Positions 37,083 to 47,775 of a stretch of DNA of 64,000 nt are shown piece after piece. A model generated the notes under the pieces. That model did no database searches, was not told the origin of the DNA, and was given only the letters and a program-made list of their open reading frames with translations. This DNA comes from Streptomyces erythrochromogenes (GTDB taxonomy: Bacteria > Actinomycetota > Actinomycetes > Streptomycetales > Streptomycetaceae), in contig NZ_CP108036.1 of the NCBI RefSeq assembly GCF_036170895.1, positions 5,883,501 through 5,947,500 on the forward strand, written 5' to 3'. Within the stretch, counting starts at the first letter, position 1; every line of letters begins with the position of its first letter. The translations under genes were made by a program, and so were the position numbers.

Positions 37083-38879
<1,797 letters not shown>

Positions 38880-39109
38880 GACTGCTGCTCCTCTGGGCGC
38901 CATCGCCACCATGTGGACCGACCGGACGTTACCCACCGGTAGTGGGTTCCCGATAGAGGGAACCGGCCAGATGTTCCGTGCGTCACATTCTGCACTCACG
39001 AGGCCCGGCCCCAACGTGCCGACAGTAGTCGACCCCTCTGGCGACTCGGAAGTAACCGCAGGTAGGCCGACCTTTCACACCCCCACTACCCGGCCCTCAC
39101 GAGTCCCCC

Positions 39110-39115
39110 TAGGGT
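39110..39115 (+). promoter_or_regulatory. -10 box of leaderless metallophosphoesterase gene
   Basis: TAGGGT, seven bases, then ATG at 39123; no Shine-Dalgarno. Confidence 0.5.
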
Positions 39116-39122
39116 TGTCCGC

Positions 39123-39941
39123 ATGGCTGGCACCAAGCGGGGCGAGAACGGCGGCGGCACGAGCGGATCGAGCCGCACACGGGTCCACGTCGTGAGCGAC
39201 GTCCACGGCAACACCGAAGCCCTCGCCCGGGCCGGCGACGGCGCCGACGCCCTGATCTGCCTCGGCGACCTCGTCCTCTTCCTCGACTACGCCGACCACT
39301 CGCGCGGGATCTTCCCCGACCTGTTCGGCGTCGAGAACGCCGACCTCATCGTCGAGCTGCGCACCCAGCGCCGCTTCGAAGAGGCCCACGCCCTCGGCCG
39401 GCGGCTCTGGGCGGGCCTCGACCGCGAACAGGTGATCGAGGAGGCCGTGCGCCGCCAGTACGCCGAGATGTTCGCCGCCTTCCCCCGCCCCACGTACGCC
39501 ACCTACGGCAACGTCGACATCCCGACGCTGTGGCCCGAGTACGCCGACCGCCACGGCCTCACCGTGCTCGACGGACAGCGCGTCGAGATCGCCGGACGCG
39601 TCTTCGGCTTCGTCGGCGGCGGACTGCCCTCGCCCATGCGCACCCCCTACGAAGTGGACGTGGAGGAGTACGCCGCCAAGGTCGAGGCCCTCGGCGAGGT
39701 CGACGTGCTGTGCTCGCACATCCCGCCGGAAGTGCCCGAGCTCTGCTACGACACCGTCGCACGCCGCTTCGAACGCGGCAGCGAGGCCCTGCTGGCCGCC
39801 ATCCGCCGCACCCGGCCCCGCTACGCCCTCTTCGGCCACGTCCACCAGCCGCTGGCCCGGCGGATGCGGATCGGCGCCACCGAGTGCGTGAACGTCGGAC
39901 ACTTCGCGTCGACCGGCCGCCCATGGGCCATGGAGTGGTGA
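39123..39941 (+). CDS. Calcineurin-type metallophosphoesterase
   Basis: 272 residues with the five metal-binding blocks in order: VVSDVHGN (about 24-31), CLGDLVLF, TYGNVDIP (Val in place of the usual His of GNHD), LCSHIPPE, and FGHVHQPL. It should hydrolyse a phosphoester using two metal ions; substrate unknown. The ATG appears leaderless. Divergent from the acyl-CoA ligase gene. Confidence 0.88.
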   Translation: MAGTKRGENGGGTSGSSRTRVHVVSDVHGNTEALARAGDGADALICLGDLVLFLDYADHSRGIFPDLFGVENADLIVELRTQRRFEEAHALGRRLWAGLDREQVIEEAVRRQYAEMFAAFPRPTYATYGNVDIPTLWPEYADRHGLTVLDGQRVEIAGRVFGFVGGGLPSPMRTPYEVDVEEYAAKVEALGEVDVLCSHIPPEVPELCYDTVARRFERGSEALLAAIRRTRPRYALFGHVHQPLARRMRIGATECVNVGHFASTGRPWAMEW

Positions 39942-40076
39942 GAACCGGCCGGTTCCGCGCCGCCCGCACCGGGCCCGGGGAGCCACTGGAGTGGCGGCGC
40001 CCACACGCGCGGTAGCCTTCACGCGGCGGCCGGAGGCCGTACACATCCTCGAACAAACTCCGGAGGAGCGACCGCG

Positions 40077-40517
40077 ATGGCGGAACACACCAGCTCAAGC
40101 ATCACGATCGACGCCGCGCCCGGCGACGTGATGGCCGTGATCGCCGACTTCGCCCGCTACCCCGAGTGGACCGGCGAGGTGAAGGAGGCCGAGGTCCTCG
40201 CCACCGACGCCGCGGGCCGGGCCGAGAAGGTCCGACTGCTGCTCGACGCGGGCGCGATCAAGGACGACCACACCCTCGCCTACACCTGGAAGGGCACCGA
40301 CGAGGTCAGCTGGACCCTGGACAAGTCCCAGATGCTGCGCCAGCTCGACGGCTCCTACCGGCTGGCCCCGGTGGACGGCGGCAAGCGCACCGAGGTCACC
40401 TACCAGCTGACCGTCGACGTCAAGATCCCCATGCTCGGCATGATCAAGCGCAAGGCCGAGAAGGTCATCATCGACCGCGCGCTGGCGGGCCTGAAGAAGC
40501 GCGTCGAGTCCGTCTGA
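40077..40517 (+). CDS. SRPBCC (START/polyketide cyclase-like) family protein
   Basis: 146-residue single-domain protein: SSITIDAAPGDVMAVIADFARYPEW at the N-terminus is the usual opening strand and helix of the fold, and the C-terminal helix is IIDRALAGLKKRVESV. It probably binds a hydrophobic ligand in the helix-grip cavity; the ligand is unknown. GGAGGAG lies upstream of the ATG. It is the first gene of a co-directional series that runs to glkA. Confidence 0.85.
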   Translation: MAEHTSSSITIDAAPGDVMAVIADFARYPEWTGEVKEAEVLATDAAGRAEKVRLLLDAGAIKDDHTLAYTWKGTDEVSWTLDKSQMLRQLDGSYRLAPVDGGKRTEVTYQLTVDVKIPMLGMIKRKAEKVIIDRALAGLKKRVESV

Positions 40518-40633
40518 GTCCGACCCGCCACCCGGGGCGGTGCCGCGCCCGACACCGGCGCGGCACCGCCCCGCGGCGTCCCGCCGGGCGGCACCGCGCG
40601 GCGGCGCACCCCACCGATCCGGAGCACCCCCAC

Positions 40634-41791
40634 ATGCACACCTTGCTCATCACCGGCCCCGGCGGGGCCGGGCGGACCACCGTGGCGGCGGCCACCGCCC
40701 TCGCCGCGGCCCGCGAGGGGCAGCGGGTGCTGCTGCTCTCCGGCGACCCGGGCGACCCGCTCGCCGAACTCCTCGGCGACCCGATCCCGCCCGGCCTGAG
40801 CGTCGCCCGGGTGGACTCCGGCCAGGAGTTCCGCGACGAACTCGTCGCCCTCCAGGAACGCGGATCCGCCCTCCTCGCCATGGTCGGCGCCCGGCCGCTG
40901 GGCGCCGAGGAACTCACCGAACTGCCCGGCTCCGAACAGTTCGCCCTGCTCCGCGCCCTGCGACGGGCCGCCGCCGCACCCGCCACCGACCTCGTCGTCG
41001 TCGACCTGCCCCCGCTCCACCAGGCCGTCGCCACCCTCGCCCTCCCCGCCCAGCTGCGCCGCTACCTCGCCCGCCTGCTCCCCGCAGAGAAGCAGGCCGC
41101 CCGCGCCCTGCGGCCCGTACTGGCCCAGCTGGCCGGCGTGCCCATGCCCGCCCAGTGGCTCTACGAGGCCGCAGCGCGCTGGGACGAGGAGCTGGCCGCC
41201 GTCCAGGCCGTCGTGGAGGCCGACACCACCGAAGTGCGCCTGGTCGCCGAGCCCGGACCGGCCGCCGCCGACACGCTTCGGCTGGGACGCCTGGGCCTCG
41301 CCCTCCAGCAGCTGCCCGTCTCCGCCGTCGTCGCCAACCGGATGGTCCCGCACGGCTCCGCCGACCCCTGGCTCGCCGGGCTCGCCGCCCAGCAGGAGAA
41401 GTACGCCGCCGAGTGGGCCGACGAGGGCCCGGTGGTCGCCCTCGCCCACCTCGGCCCCGACCCCCAGGGCCAGGACGACCTCGACCGGCTCGCCGCCCCC
41501 GGCGGACTCGTCCCGGACGCGCCCGCGCCCCGCCGGGCCTGGACCGTCGAGGACCGGCTCGCCGAGGACGGCGTCCTCGTCTGGGTGGTTCCGCTGCCCG
41601 GCGCGCACAAACGCGACCTCGACCTCGTCCGCCGCGGCGACGAGCTGCTGCTCACCGCGGGCCCGTACCGCAGGATCGTTCCGCTGCCCTCGGCGCTGCG
41701 CCGGTGCACCGTCTCCGGCGCCGCCCTCACCGAAGGCGAGCTCCGCATCCGCTTCACCCCCGACCCCGGCCTGTGGCCCCGTACGCGCTGA
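40634..41791 (+). CDS. ArsA/ParA-like ATPase with altered P-loop
   Basis: 385 residues. The opening HTLLITGPGGAGRTTVAAA matches the deviant Walker A of ArsA/GET3 ATPases, except that the invariant lysine before TT is arginine (R14). It also has LLLSGDPGDPLAELLGD (switch-like) and DLVVVDLPP (Walker B region), and a C-terminal beta domain. Arsenite-type cysteines are lacking, so it is not an arsenic pump. ATP hydrolysis is doubtful. It lies in the run leading to glkA. Confidence 0.8.
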   Translation: MHTLLITGPGGAGRTTVAAATALAAAREGQRVLLLSGDPGDPLAELLGDPIPPGLSVARVDSGQEFRDELVALQERGSALLAMVGARPLGAEELTELPGSEQFALLRALRRAAAAPATDLVVVDLPPLHQAVATLALPAQLRRYLARLLPAEKQAARALRPVLAQLAGVPMPAQWLYEAAARWDEELAAVQAVVEADTTEVRLVAEPGPAAADTLRLGRLGLALQQLPVSAVVANRMVPHGSADPWLAGLAAQQEKYAAEWADEGPVVALAHLGPDPQGQDDLDRLAAPGGLVPDAPAPRRAWTVEDRLAEDGVLVWVVPLPGAHKRDLDLVRRGDELLLTAGPYRRIVPLPSALRRCTVSGAALTEGELRIRFTPDPGLWPRTR

Positions 41792-41866
41792 ACCGGATAC
41801 CCCCGTTCGGGTACCGTCGAAGGTAGACAGCACGCACGCCCAGCAGCCGCCGCAGGAGAGTCCGCC

Positions 41867-42331
41867 ATGAGCGAGGCCACCGACCGCCCCACCGACGACG
41901 ACGCCTGGGCCAAGGCCTGTGCCGAGGACCTCGCGGCCGAGAAGGAGCGCCTGCGCGGGCAGGGCCAGGCCGGCTCCGGAACCACCGGCACCGCCGCCGA
42001 GGAGCTGTTCAAGCTCTTCGAGGCCGTCGCCGACAAGGTCTCCGGCCTGAACAACCCGCTGTTCGGCGCCGCCGCACAGGGCGCGGTCCGCCAGATCGTC
42101 GACCAGGCGAAAAGCGCCGCGAAGCCCGTCGTCGAACGCAACCCCGAGGTCTTCGACCACCTCGCGGCCGCCGGCTCCGAGCTGCTCGCCGCCTACCGCT
42201 CCGCCGTCGAGGGCCACGAGGGCCGCTGGACCCGGGGCGAGCCCCGGGCACCCCGGCAGGCCTCCGGCGACCGCGACCCCCGCCGGGACGGCCCCGACGA
42301 CGGTCCCGCCGAGCGGATCGATCTCGACTGA
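41867..42331 (+). CDS. DUF5304 protein upstream of glkA (SCO2127-like)
   Basis: 154 residues, acidic, with a central amphipathic helical part (AAEELFKLFEAVADKVSGLNNPLFG) and a disordered charged C-terminus. It corresponds in position and sequence type to S. coelicolor SCO2127, reported to affect glucose uptake and carbon repression together with glkA. The ATG has CAGGAGAG upstream, and a TACCGT -10 box lies about 50 nt upstream. Mechanism unknown. Confidence 0.85.
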   Translation: MSEATDRPTDDDAWAKACAEDLAAEKERLRGQGQAGSGTTGTAAEELFKLFEAVADKVSGLNNPLFGAAAQGAVRQIVDQAKSAAKPVVERNPEVFDHLAAAGSELLAAYRSAVEGHEGRWTRGEPRAPRQASGDRDPRRDGPDDGPAERIDLD

Positions 42332-42392
42332 ACCCCCGACGCCCTCGGGTACCGTTGGCCGTGGCGGGGTTTGACCGGAAACCGAGGGACTA

Positions 42393-43334
42393 ATGGGACT
42401 CACCATCGGCGTCGACATCGGCGGCACGAAGATCGCGGCCGGCGTGGTCGACGAAGAGGGCACGATCCTTGAGACGTACAAGGTGCCCACCCCGCCGACC
42501 GCGGACGGCGTGACGGAGGCCATCTGCGCCGCCGTGTCCGAGGTCAGCAGCAACCACACCATCGAGGCCGTCGGCATCGGCGCCGCCGGATACGTGGACG
42601 ACAAGCGCGCGACCGTGCTCTTCGCGCCGAACATCAACTGGCGCCACGAGCCGCTCAAGGACAAGGTCGAGCAGCGCATCGGCCTGCCCGTCGTCGTCGA
42701 GAACGACGCGAACTGCGCGGCCTGGGGCGAATACCGCTTCGGTGCCGGCCAGGGCCACGACGACGTCATCTGCATCACGCTCGGCACCGGCCTCGGCGGC
42801 GGCATCATCATCGGCAACAAGCTGCGGCGCGGACGCTTCGGCGTCGCCGCCGAGTTCGGCCACATCCGGGTCGTCCCGGACGGCCTGCTGTGCGGCTGCG
42901 GCAGCCAGGGCTGCTGGGAGCAGTACGCCTCCGGGCGCGCCCTCGTCCGCTACGCCAAGCAGCGCGCCAACGCCACCCCCGAGCACGCGACGATCCTGCT
43001 CGCGCTCGGCGACGGCACCCCCGAGGGCATCGAGGGCAAGCACATCAGCGAGGCCGCCCGCCAGGGCGACCTGGTGGCCGTCGACGCCTTCCGCGAACTG
43101 GCCCGCTGGGCCGGCGCCGGACTCGCCGACCTGGCCTCCCTCTTCGACCCGTCCGCCTTCATCGTCGGCGGCGGCGTCTCCGACGAGGGCGACCTCGTGC
43201 TCGACCCGATCCGCAAGTCCTTCAAGCGCTGGCTGGTCGGCGGCGCCTGGCGCCCGCACGCCCAGGTGCTGGCCGCGCAGCTCGGCGGCAAGGCCGGACT
43301 CGTCGGCGCGGCCGACCTGGCCCGCCAGGGCTGA
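42393..43334 (+). CDS. glkA: ROK-family glucokinase
   Basis: 313 residues: phosphate loop IGVDIGGTKIAAGVVD (about 5-20), VVENDANCAAWGEYRFG with the catalytic Asp, TLGTGLGGGII, and the zinc site CGCGSQGCWEQ preceded by EFGHI. It phosphorylates glucose with ATP in the cytoplasm, and in S. coelicolor it is also needed for glucose repression. GAGGGA precedes the ATG; a TACCGT promoter box lies just upstream, so it can be transcribed alone or with the DUF5304 gene. Confidence 0.97.
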   Translation: MGLTIGVDIGGTKIAAGVVDEEGTILETYKVPTPPTADGVTEAICAAVSEVSSNHTIEAVGIGAAGYVDDKRATVLFAPNINWRHEPLKDKVEQRIGLPVVVENDANCAAWGEYRFGAGQGHDDVICITLGTGLGGGIIIGNKLRRGRFGVAAEFGHIRVVPDGLLCGCGSQGCWEQYASGRALVRYAKQRANATPEHATILLALGDGTPEGIEGKHISEAARQGDLVAVDAFRELARWAGAGLADLASLFDPSAFIVGGGVSDEGDLVLDPIRKSFKRWLVGGAWRPHAQVLAAQLGGKAGLVGAADLARQG

Positions 43335-43389
43335 CCCCTTCCACCCGGACCGCCCGCCGCGCCCCTTGGGGGAGCGGCGGGCGGCTGCG

Positions 43390-43395
43390 TATCTT
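43390..43395 (+). promoter_or_regulatory. -10 box of leaderless EEP gene
   Basis: TATCTT, seven bases, then ATG at 43403; no Shine-Dalgarno. Confidence 0.5.
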
Positions 43396-43402
43396 GCGTT
43401 AC

Positions 43403-44164
43403 ATGGACCAGTTGCCGCCCACGCTGCCGAAGTCCCGTACGGAACCCGACGGTTCCGCCGTGATCCGGGTGCTCAGCTACAACATCCGCTCGCTGCGCGA
43501 CGACGAGGAGGCGCTGGTCCGGGTCATCCGGGCCTGCGAACCCGACCTGGTCCTCGTACAGGAGGCGCCGCGGTTCTTCCGCTGGCGCAAACACGCGGCG
43601 CGGGTCGCCGCCAAGTGCGACCTGGTGGTGCTGGGCGGGGGCGCGACCGCGACCGGACCGCTGCTGCTGTGCTCGCTGCGGGTCTTCGTGGAGCGGACGC
43701 AGGACGTACTGCTGCCGCACACGCCCGGACTGCACCGCCGGGGCCTGGCCACAGCGGTCGTCCGCATCGGCGGCGTGCGCCTGGGCGTGGTCTCGGCGCA
43801 CCTGTCCCTGGACCGGGCCCAGCGGCGGGAGCAGGCCGACCTCCTCCTCGACCGGGTCGCGGCGCTGGACACCCCGTACGGGATCGCCGCGGGCGACGTG
43901 AACGAGGGGCCGGACGGCCCCGCCTTCCGGCGGCTCGCCGGCGCGCTGCAGGACTGCTGGTCGGTTGCCCCCTGGGGCGGGGAGCGGACCTTCCCGGCGG
44001 CGGCGCCGGACCGGCGGATCGACGCGGTCTTCGCCACGGCGGGAGTGGAAGTGCTGGCCTGCGGTGTCCCAGCGGGGCTGGCGGGGGTGTCCGGAGCGGA
44101 CCTGCGGTCCGCCACGGACCACCTGCCGGTGCTGGCGGCGCTGCGGCTGCCGGCTCTGCCGTAG
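43403..44164 (+). CDS. Endonuclease/exonuclease/phosphatase-fold protein
   Basis: 253 residues with the EEP (DNase I-like) motifs: VLSYNIRSL (N), LVLVQEAPRF (E), VSAHLSL (H), AAGDVNEGPDG (D-N) and C-terminal TDHLPVLA (DH pair). It is metal-dependent; the substrate may be nucleic acid, a phosphoinositide or another phosphodiester. The start appears leaderless. Confidence 0.9.
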   Translation: MDQLPPTLPKSRTEPDGSAVIRVLSYNIRSLRDDEEALVRVIRACEPDLVLVQEAPRFFRWRKHAARVAAKCDLVVLGGGATATGPLLLCSLRVFVERTQDVLLPHTPGLHRRGLATAVVRIGGVRLGVVSAHLSLDRAQRREQADLLLDRVAALDTPYGIAAGDVNEGPDGPAFRRLAGALQDCWSVAPWGGERTFPAAAPDRRIDAVFATAGVEVLACGVPAGLAGVSGADLRSATDHLPVLAALRLPALP

Positions 44165-44204
44165 CCCTGCCGTCCGGGTGCCGCGCCGGCGGGGCCGGGC
44201 GGTG

Positions 44205-44231
44205 CGGCGGGGCTGAAGGGCAGCCCCGCCG
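44205..44231. terminator. Terminator between EEP gene and membrane protein gene
   Basis: CGGCGGGGCTG / CAGCCCCGCCG 11-bp stem with AAGGG loop between convergent genes. Confidence 0.85.
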
Positions 44232-44241
44232 GCCTCGTCCG

Positions 44242-44847
44242 TCAGACGACCGCGCCGCGGCCCGGGTCGTCGTCCTCCTCGTCGCCGTGCTGCATGCGGG
44301 CGATCAGCGTCGCGAAGCCGCCCAGGAAGCCGCCGATGCCCAGCGTCGTCAGCCACCAGGTCATGTCCCACTGCAGCAGCACCGCCAGCAGCAGGAGCAC
44401 CGGACCGCCGACCACCGCGAGCCACGCGAACTTCGCCGTCGTGTCCGCGGGCGGGAGCTCCGGCTCGGGCGGGACGAAGTGGCCCTCGTCCGCCGGAGTC
44501 AGGTCGTCGTCGTCCGGCTCCGCCAGCGAGTGGTCACGGGGACCCGCCATGCCCACGCCCGGGGCGAAGACCACCGAGCTGCCCAGCGCGGGCGCGGGCG
44601 CCGCGGGCGGCTCCGGCTTCGACCCGGACTCGGACTCGGGCTCGCCCTTGGCCTTGGCGTCCGCGCCCGGCTCCGGGGGCAGCGGCTTGACGTCCTCCTC
44701 GGGCAGCAGGAGGTTCTCGATCGGCCGGAACGGCCGGGACCCCGGCGGGTCCGGCGGCTCCTGCCCGTACCCGGCCACGATCGCGGCCCACGCCGCTTCC
44801 TCGTCCAGCGGCGGGATGCCGCCCGACTGCTCCTCGTGCTCAGCCAC
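44242..44847 (-). CDS. Acidic linker protein with C-terminal membrane hairpin
   Basis: 201 residues: a long acidic, Pro-rich N-terminus (about 1-145) without folded-domain motifs, then two membrane helices (about 148-190, WLAVVGGPVLLLLAVLLQW and WWLTTLGIGGFLGGFATLI). Function unknown. GTG 44847 has GGAGG upstream and overlaps the end of the hydrolase gene by eight bases, so the two are coupled. Confidence 0.8.
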   Translation of the reverse strand: MAEHEEQSGGIPPLDEEAAWAAIVAGYGQEPPDPPGSRPFRPIENLLLPEEDVKPLPPEPGADAKAKGEPESESGSKPEPPAAPAPALGSSVVFAPGVGMAGPRDHSLAEPDDDDLTPADEGHFVPPEPELPPADTTAKFAWLAVVGGPVLLLLAVLLQWDMTWWLTTLGIGGFLGGFATLIARMQHGDEEDDDPGRGAVV

Positions 44848-45637
44848 CGGCCTCCGCCCCCTCCCTGCCCACGCTCTCCGCCAGTCGGCCGACGAACGCA
44901 AAACTGTCCGCGAAGATCCGCTCCGCATCATGGTCCAACGTCGCGACGTGGTAGCTCTGTTCCAGCAGGGTCTCCGTGACGTCCGTCGACGAGACCCGGG
45001 CCAGCACCCGCGCCGAGTCGACGGGCGGCACGACGTGGTCCTGCGGGCTGTGCAGCAGCAGCAGCGGCTGGGTCACCTGCGGCAGATCGGCGTCCACCAG
45101 CTGCAGGAACTTCCGCAGCGAGTGCGCGGCCCGCGTCGGGACCCGGTCGTAGCCGACCTCCACCGAGCCCGGCTTGGCGATGTCACTGGCGATGCCGGGC
45201 GTCGACCGGATGAAGTGCTGGGCCACGGGAAGGGCGAAGGCCAGCGGGTCGTGCACCTTGTTGGCCGGGTTGACCAGCACGATGCCGCTGATGGCGTCCC
45301 CGTGCTTGGCCGCCAGCCGCAGGGTCAGCGCGCCGCCCATCGACAGCCCGAAGACGAACACCTGCGTGCACCGGTCCAGCAGCTCGCGCAGGGCGCGGTC
45401 CACCTCGGCGTACCAGTCCTGCCAGCCCGTGAGCTGCATGTCCTGCCAGCGCGTCCCGTGCCCGGGCAGCAGCGGAAGCGACACCGTCAGGCCCCGCCCG
45501 GCGAGGTACTCGGCCCAGGGACGGAGGGACTGCGGGGAACCGGTGAAGCCGTGGCAGAGAAGGACGCCGACCTCTCCGCCCTCGTGGCGGAACGGCTCGG
45601 CTCCAGGGAGGACGGGCACCAGGGACTCCTTGATCAT
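44840..45637 (-). CDS. Alpha/beta hydrolase (esterase/monoacylglycerol lipase type)
   Basis: 265 residues. Oxyanion region LCHGFTGSPQS, nucleophile S99 in FGLSMGGA, acid in HSPQDHVVP, and histidine in SYHVATLDHD. Resembles bacterial monoacylglycerol lipase/carboxylesterase proteins and is cytoplasmic. It is divergent from an acyltransferase gene, which suggests glycerolipid turnover. ATG 45637 is used without a clear ribosome binding site. Confidence 0.9.
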   Translation of the reverse strand: MIKESLVPVLPGAEPFRHEGGEVGVLLCHGFTGSPQSLRPWAEYLAGRGLTVSLPLLPGHGTRWQDMQLTGWQDWYAEVDRALRELLDRCTQVFVFGLSMGGALTLRLAAKHGDAISGIVLVNPANKVHDPLAFALPVAQHFIRSTPGIASDIAKPGSVEVGYDRVPTRAAHSLRKFLQLVDADLPQVTQPLLLLHSPQDHVVPPVDSARVLARVSSTDVTETLLEQSYHVATLDHDAERIFADSFAFVGRLAESVGREGAEAGG

Positions 45638-45774
45638 GACGTACGTCGGGCGGGTGCGTTGCTCTGTGTGACTTCACCGTACGCGACGGGGGTGGCACCG
45701 GCCAGGGTCGTCGGGCCCCTGCCGGCGGGGGCACGGGATAAGGTCTGTTCGACAGACACAGGAAGGCTTTCGAG

Positions 45775-46521
45775 TTGATCTACGGCGCAATGAAGTTCTC
45801 CATCGGCGGTTCGCTGAAACTCGCGTTCAGGCCGTGGGTGGAGGGCCTCGAGAACATTCCCGCGGAGGGGCCGGCGATCCTCGCGAGCAACCACCTGTCC
45901 TTCTCCGACTCCTTCTTCCTGCCGGCCGTGCTGGACCGGAAGGTGACCTTCATCGCGAAGGCGGAGTACTTCACCTCCCCCGGAGTCAAGGGCAAGCTGA
46001 CCGCCGCGTTCTTCAAGGGCGTCGGCCAGCTCCCGGTGGACCGCTCCGGCGCCCGCGGCGCCGGCGAGGCCGCCATCAAGAGCGGCGTCGAGGTCATCGA
46101 ACGCGGTGAGCTGTTCGGTATCTACCCCGAGGGCACGCGTTCACCCGACGGACGCCTCTACCGCGGCAAGCCCGGCGGCCTGGCCCGCGTGGCACTGGCC
46201 ACCGGCGCGCCCGTGATCCCCGTCGCGATGATCAACACGGAGAAGATCCAGCCGCCCGGCAAGGTCATCCCCAAGCTCATGCGCCCCGGCATCCGGATCG
46301 GCAAGCCGCTGGACTTCAGCCGCTACCACGGCATGGACGGCGACCGCTTCATCCTGCGCTCGGTGACCGACGAGGTCATGTACGAGATCATGAAGCTCTC
46401 CGGCCAGGAGTACGTCGACATCTACGCGACGGCGGCCAAGCGCCAGATCGCCGACGCCGAGAAGGCGGCCAAGGACGCCGAGAAGGCGGCCAAGGCGGAC
46501 AAGGCCGACAAGAGCGAGTAG
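45775..46521 (+). CDS. 1-acylglycerol-3-phosphate O-acyltransferase (PlsC family)
   Basis: 248 residues with H40-x4-D45 (SNHLSFSD), the GVGQLPVDR block and YPEGTRSPDG, the standard acyltransferase motifs. It should acylate lysophosphatidic acid at the membrane. The TTG start is chosen because AGGAAGG lies about 9 nt upstream and an ATG at 45790 has none. The C-terminus is a lysine/alanine-rich repeat (EKAAKDAEKAAKADKADK). A TAAGGT -10 box lies about 40 nt upstream. Confidence 0.92.
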   Translation: MIYGAMKFSIGGSLKLAFRPWVEGLENIPAEGPAILASNHLSFSDSFFLPAVLDRKVTFIAKAEYFTSPGVKGKLTAAFFKGVGQLPVDRSGARGAGEAAIKSGVEVIERGELFGIYPEGTRSPDGRLYRGKPGGLARVALATGAPVIPVAMINTEKIQPPGKVIPKLMRPGIRIGKPLDFSRYHGMDGDRFILRSVTDEVMYEIMKLSGQEYVDIYATAAKRQIADAEKAAKDAEKAAKADKADKSE

Positions 46522-46548
46522 CGGCGGGCGGTACCGCCCGTCAGGGGG

Positions 46549-47775
46549 GTGGGGGAGATGGCGAAACGCGAACGCGTCGTACGCATGTCGGTCGAGCAGC
46601 CGCTCTGGCGTGCCCTGACCGCGTACCGGCTGCTGACCATGGTCTACGCGGTGCTGCTGTTCGCCTCGGCGTACCGGCAGTTCCCGCACCCCTGGCCCGC
46701 GGCCGGCTACCTCGCGGTCCTGGCCGTGTGGACGCTCGCGACCTTCCGCAAGGTCTCGAACGCGGCCAGCTGCACCAAGGGGTTCCTCGTCGCGGACCTC
46801 ACCGTCGCGATCGTCGGGATCCTGCTGACGCCGATCGTCGACACCCACGAGCGGATCATCGGCGGCGGGCCCACCCTCCCCACCATCTGGACGGCCGGCG
46901 CCGTCCTCGGCTTCGCCATCAAGGGCGGCTGGCGCTGGGCCTGCTTCGCCTCCACCTTCGTGGCCATGGCCAACATCGTCATCCACAGCGGCCAGCCCAC
47001 CCGGGACACCCTGCACAACGTCCTGCTGGTCTGGGTCGCCTCCGTGGCCATCGGCTACGTCGTCGAGGTCGCCCGGGCCAGCGAGAACACCCTCGCCCGC
47101 GCCCTGGAGATCGAGGCCGCCACCCGCGAGCGCGAGCGCCTCGCCCGCGACATCCACGACGGCGTCCTCCAGGTCCTGGCCATGGTCCAGCGCCGCGGCT
47201 CCGAACTGGGCGGCGAGGCCGAGGAGCTCGGCAGGATGGCGGGGGAGCAGGAGGTGGCGCTGCGCACGCTCGTCTCCAGCGGCCTGGTGCAGCCCTCCCG
47301 GGTCTCCCGCGACGAGTCGCGGGGCGCGCTGGTCGACTCGTACGAGGACGACGAGACCGGCGCGGACGACGGCGAACTGGACCTGCGCACGCTCCTCGCC
47401 CCGCACGCCGGGTCCCGGGTGAGCTTCGCCGAGCCGGGCACTCCGGTACCGCTGCCCGTGCCCGCCGCGAAGGAGCTGGCGGCCGCCGTCGGCGCCGCGC
47501 TCGACAACGTGCGCAAGCACGCCGGGGAAGGCGCCAGGGCCTGGATCCTGGTCGAGGACTGGGGCGACGAGGTGATAGTGACCGTCCGCGACGACGGCCC
47601 CGGCATCCCCGCGGGCCGCCTCGACCAGGCCGAGGGCGAGGGCCGGATGGGCGTGGCCCTCTCCATCCGCGGCCGGCTTCGCGACCTCGGCGGCAGCGCC
47701 GATCTGGTGTCCGTCCCCGGGCAGGGCACCGAAGTGGAACTGAAGGTACCCAGGGGCAGGACGGACAAGAAGTGA
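46549..47775 (+). CDS. macS: Sensor histidine kinase MacS
   Basis: 408 residues: about four to five membrane helices (about 20-165), a DHp domain of the HisKA_3 type with phosphorylated H203 (RLARDIHDGVLQVLAMV), and a HATPase domain (AALDNVRKHAGEG, VRDDGPGIP, GRMGVALSIRGR). It pairs with the overlapping macR. In S. coelicolor MacRS affects morphogenesis and actinorhodin production. The start is uncertain: GTG 46549, ATG 46558 and ATG 46585 are possible. The signal is unknown. Confidence 0.9.
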   Translation: MGEMAKRERVVRMSVEQPLWRALTAYRLLTMVYAVLLFASAYRQFPHPWPAAGYLAVLAVWTLATFRKVSNAASCTKGFLVADLTVAIVGILLTPIVDTHERIIGGGPTLPTIWTAGAVLGFAIKGGWRWACFASTFVAMANIVIHSGQPTRDTLHNVLLVWVASVAIGYVVEVARASENTLARALEIEAATRERERLARDIHDGVLQVLAMVQRRGSELGGEAEELGRMAGEQEVALRTLVSSGLVQPSRVSRDESRGALVDSYEDDETGADDGELDLRTLLAPHAGSRVSFAEPGTPVPLPVPAAKELAAAVGAALDNVRKHAGEGARAWILVEDWGDEVIVTVRDDGPGIPAGRLDQAEGEGRMGVALSIRGRLRDLGGSADLVSVPGQGTEVELKVPRGRTDKK

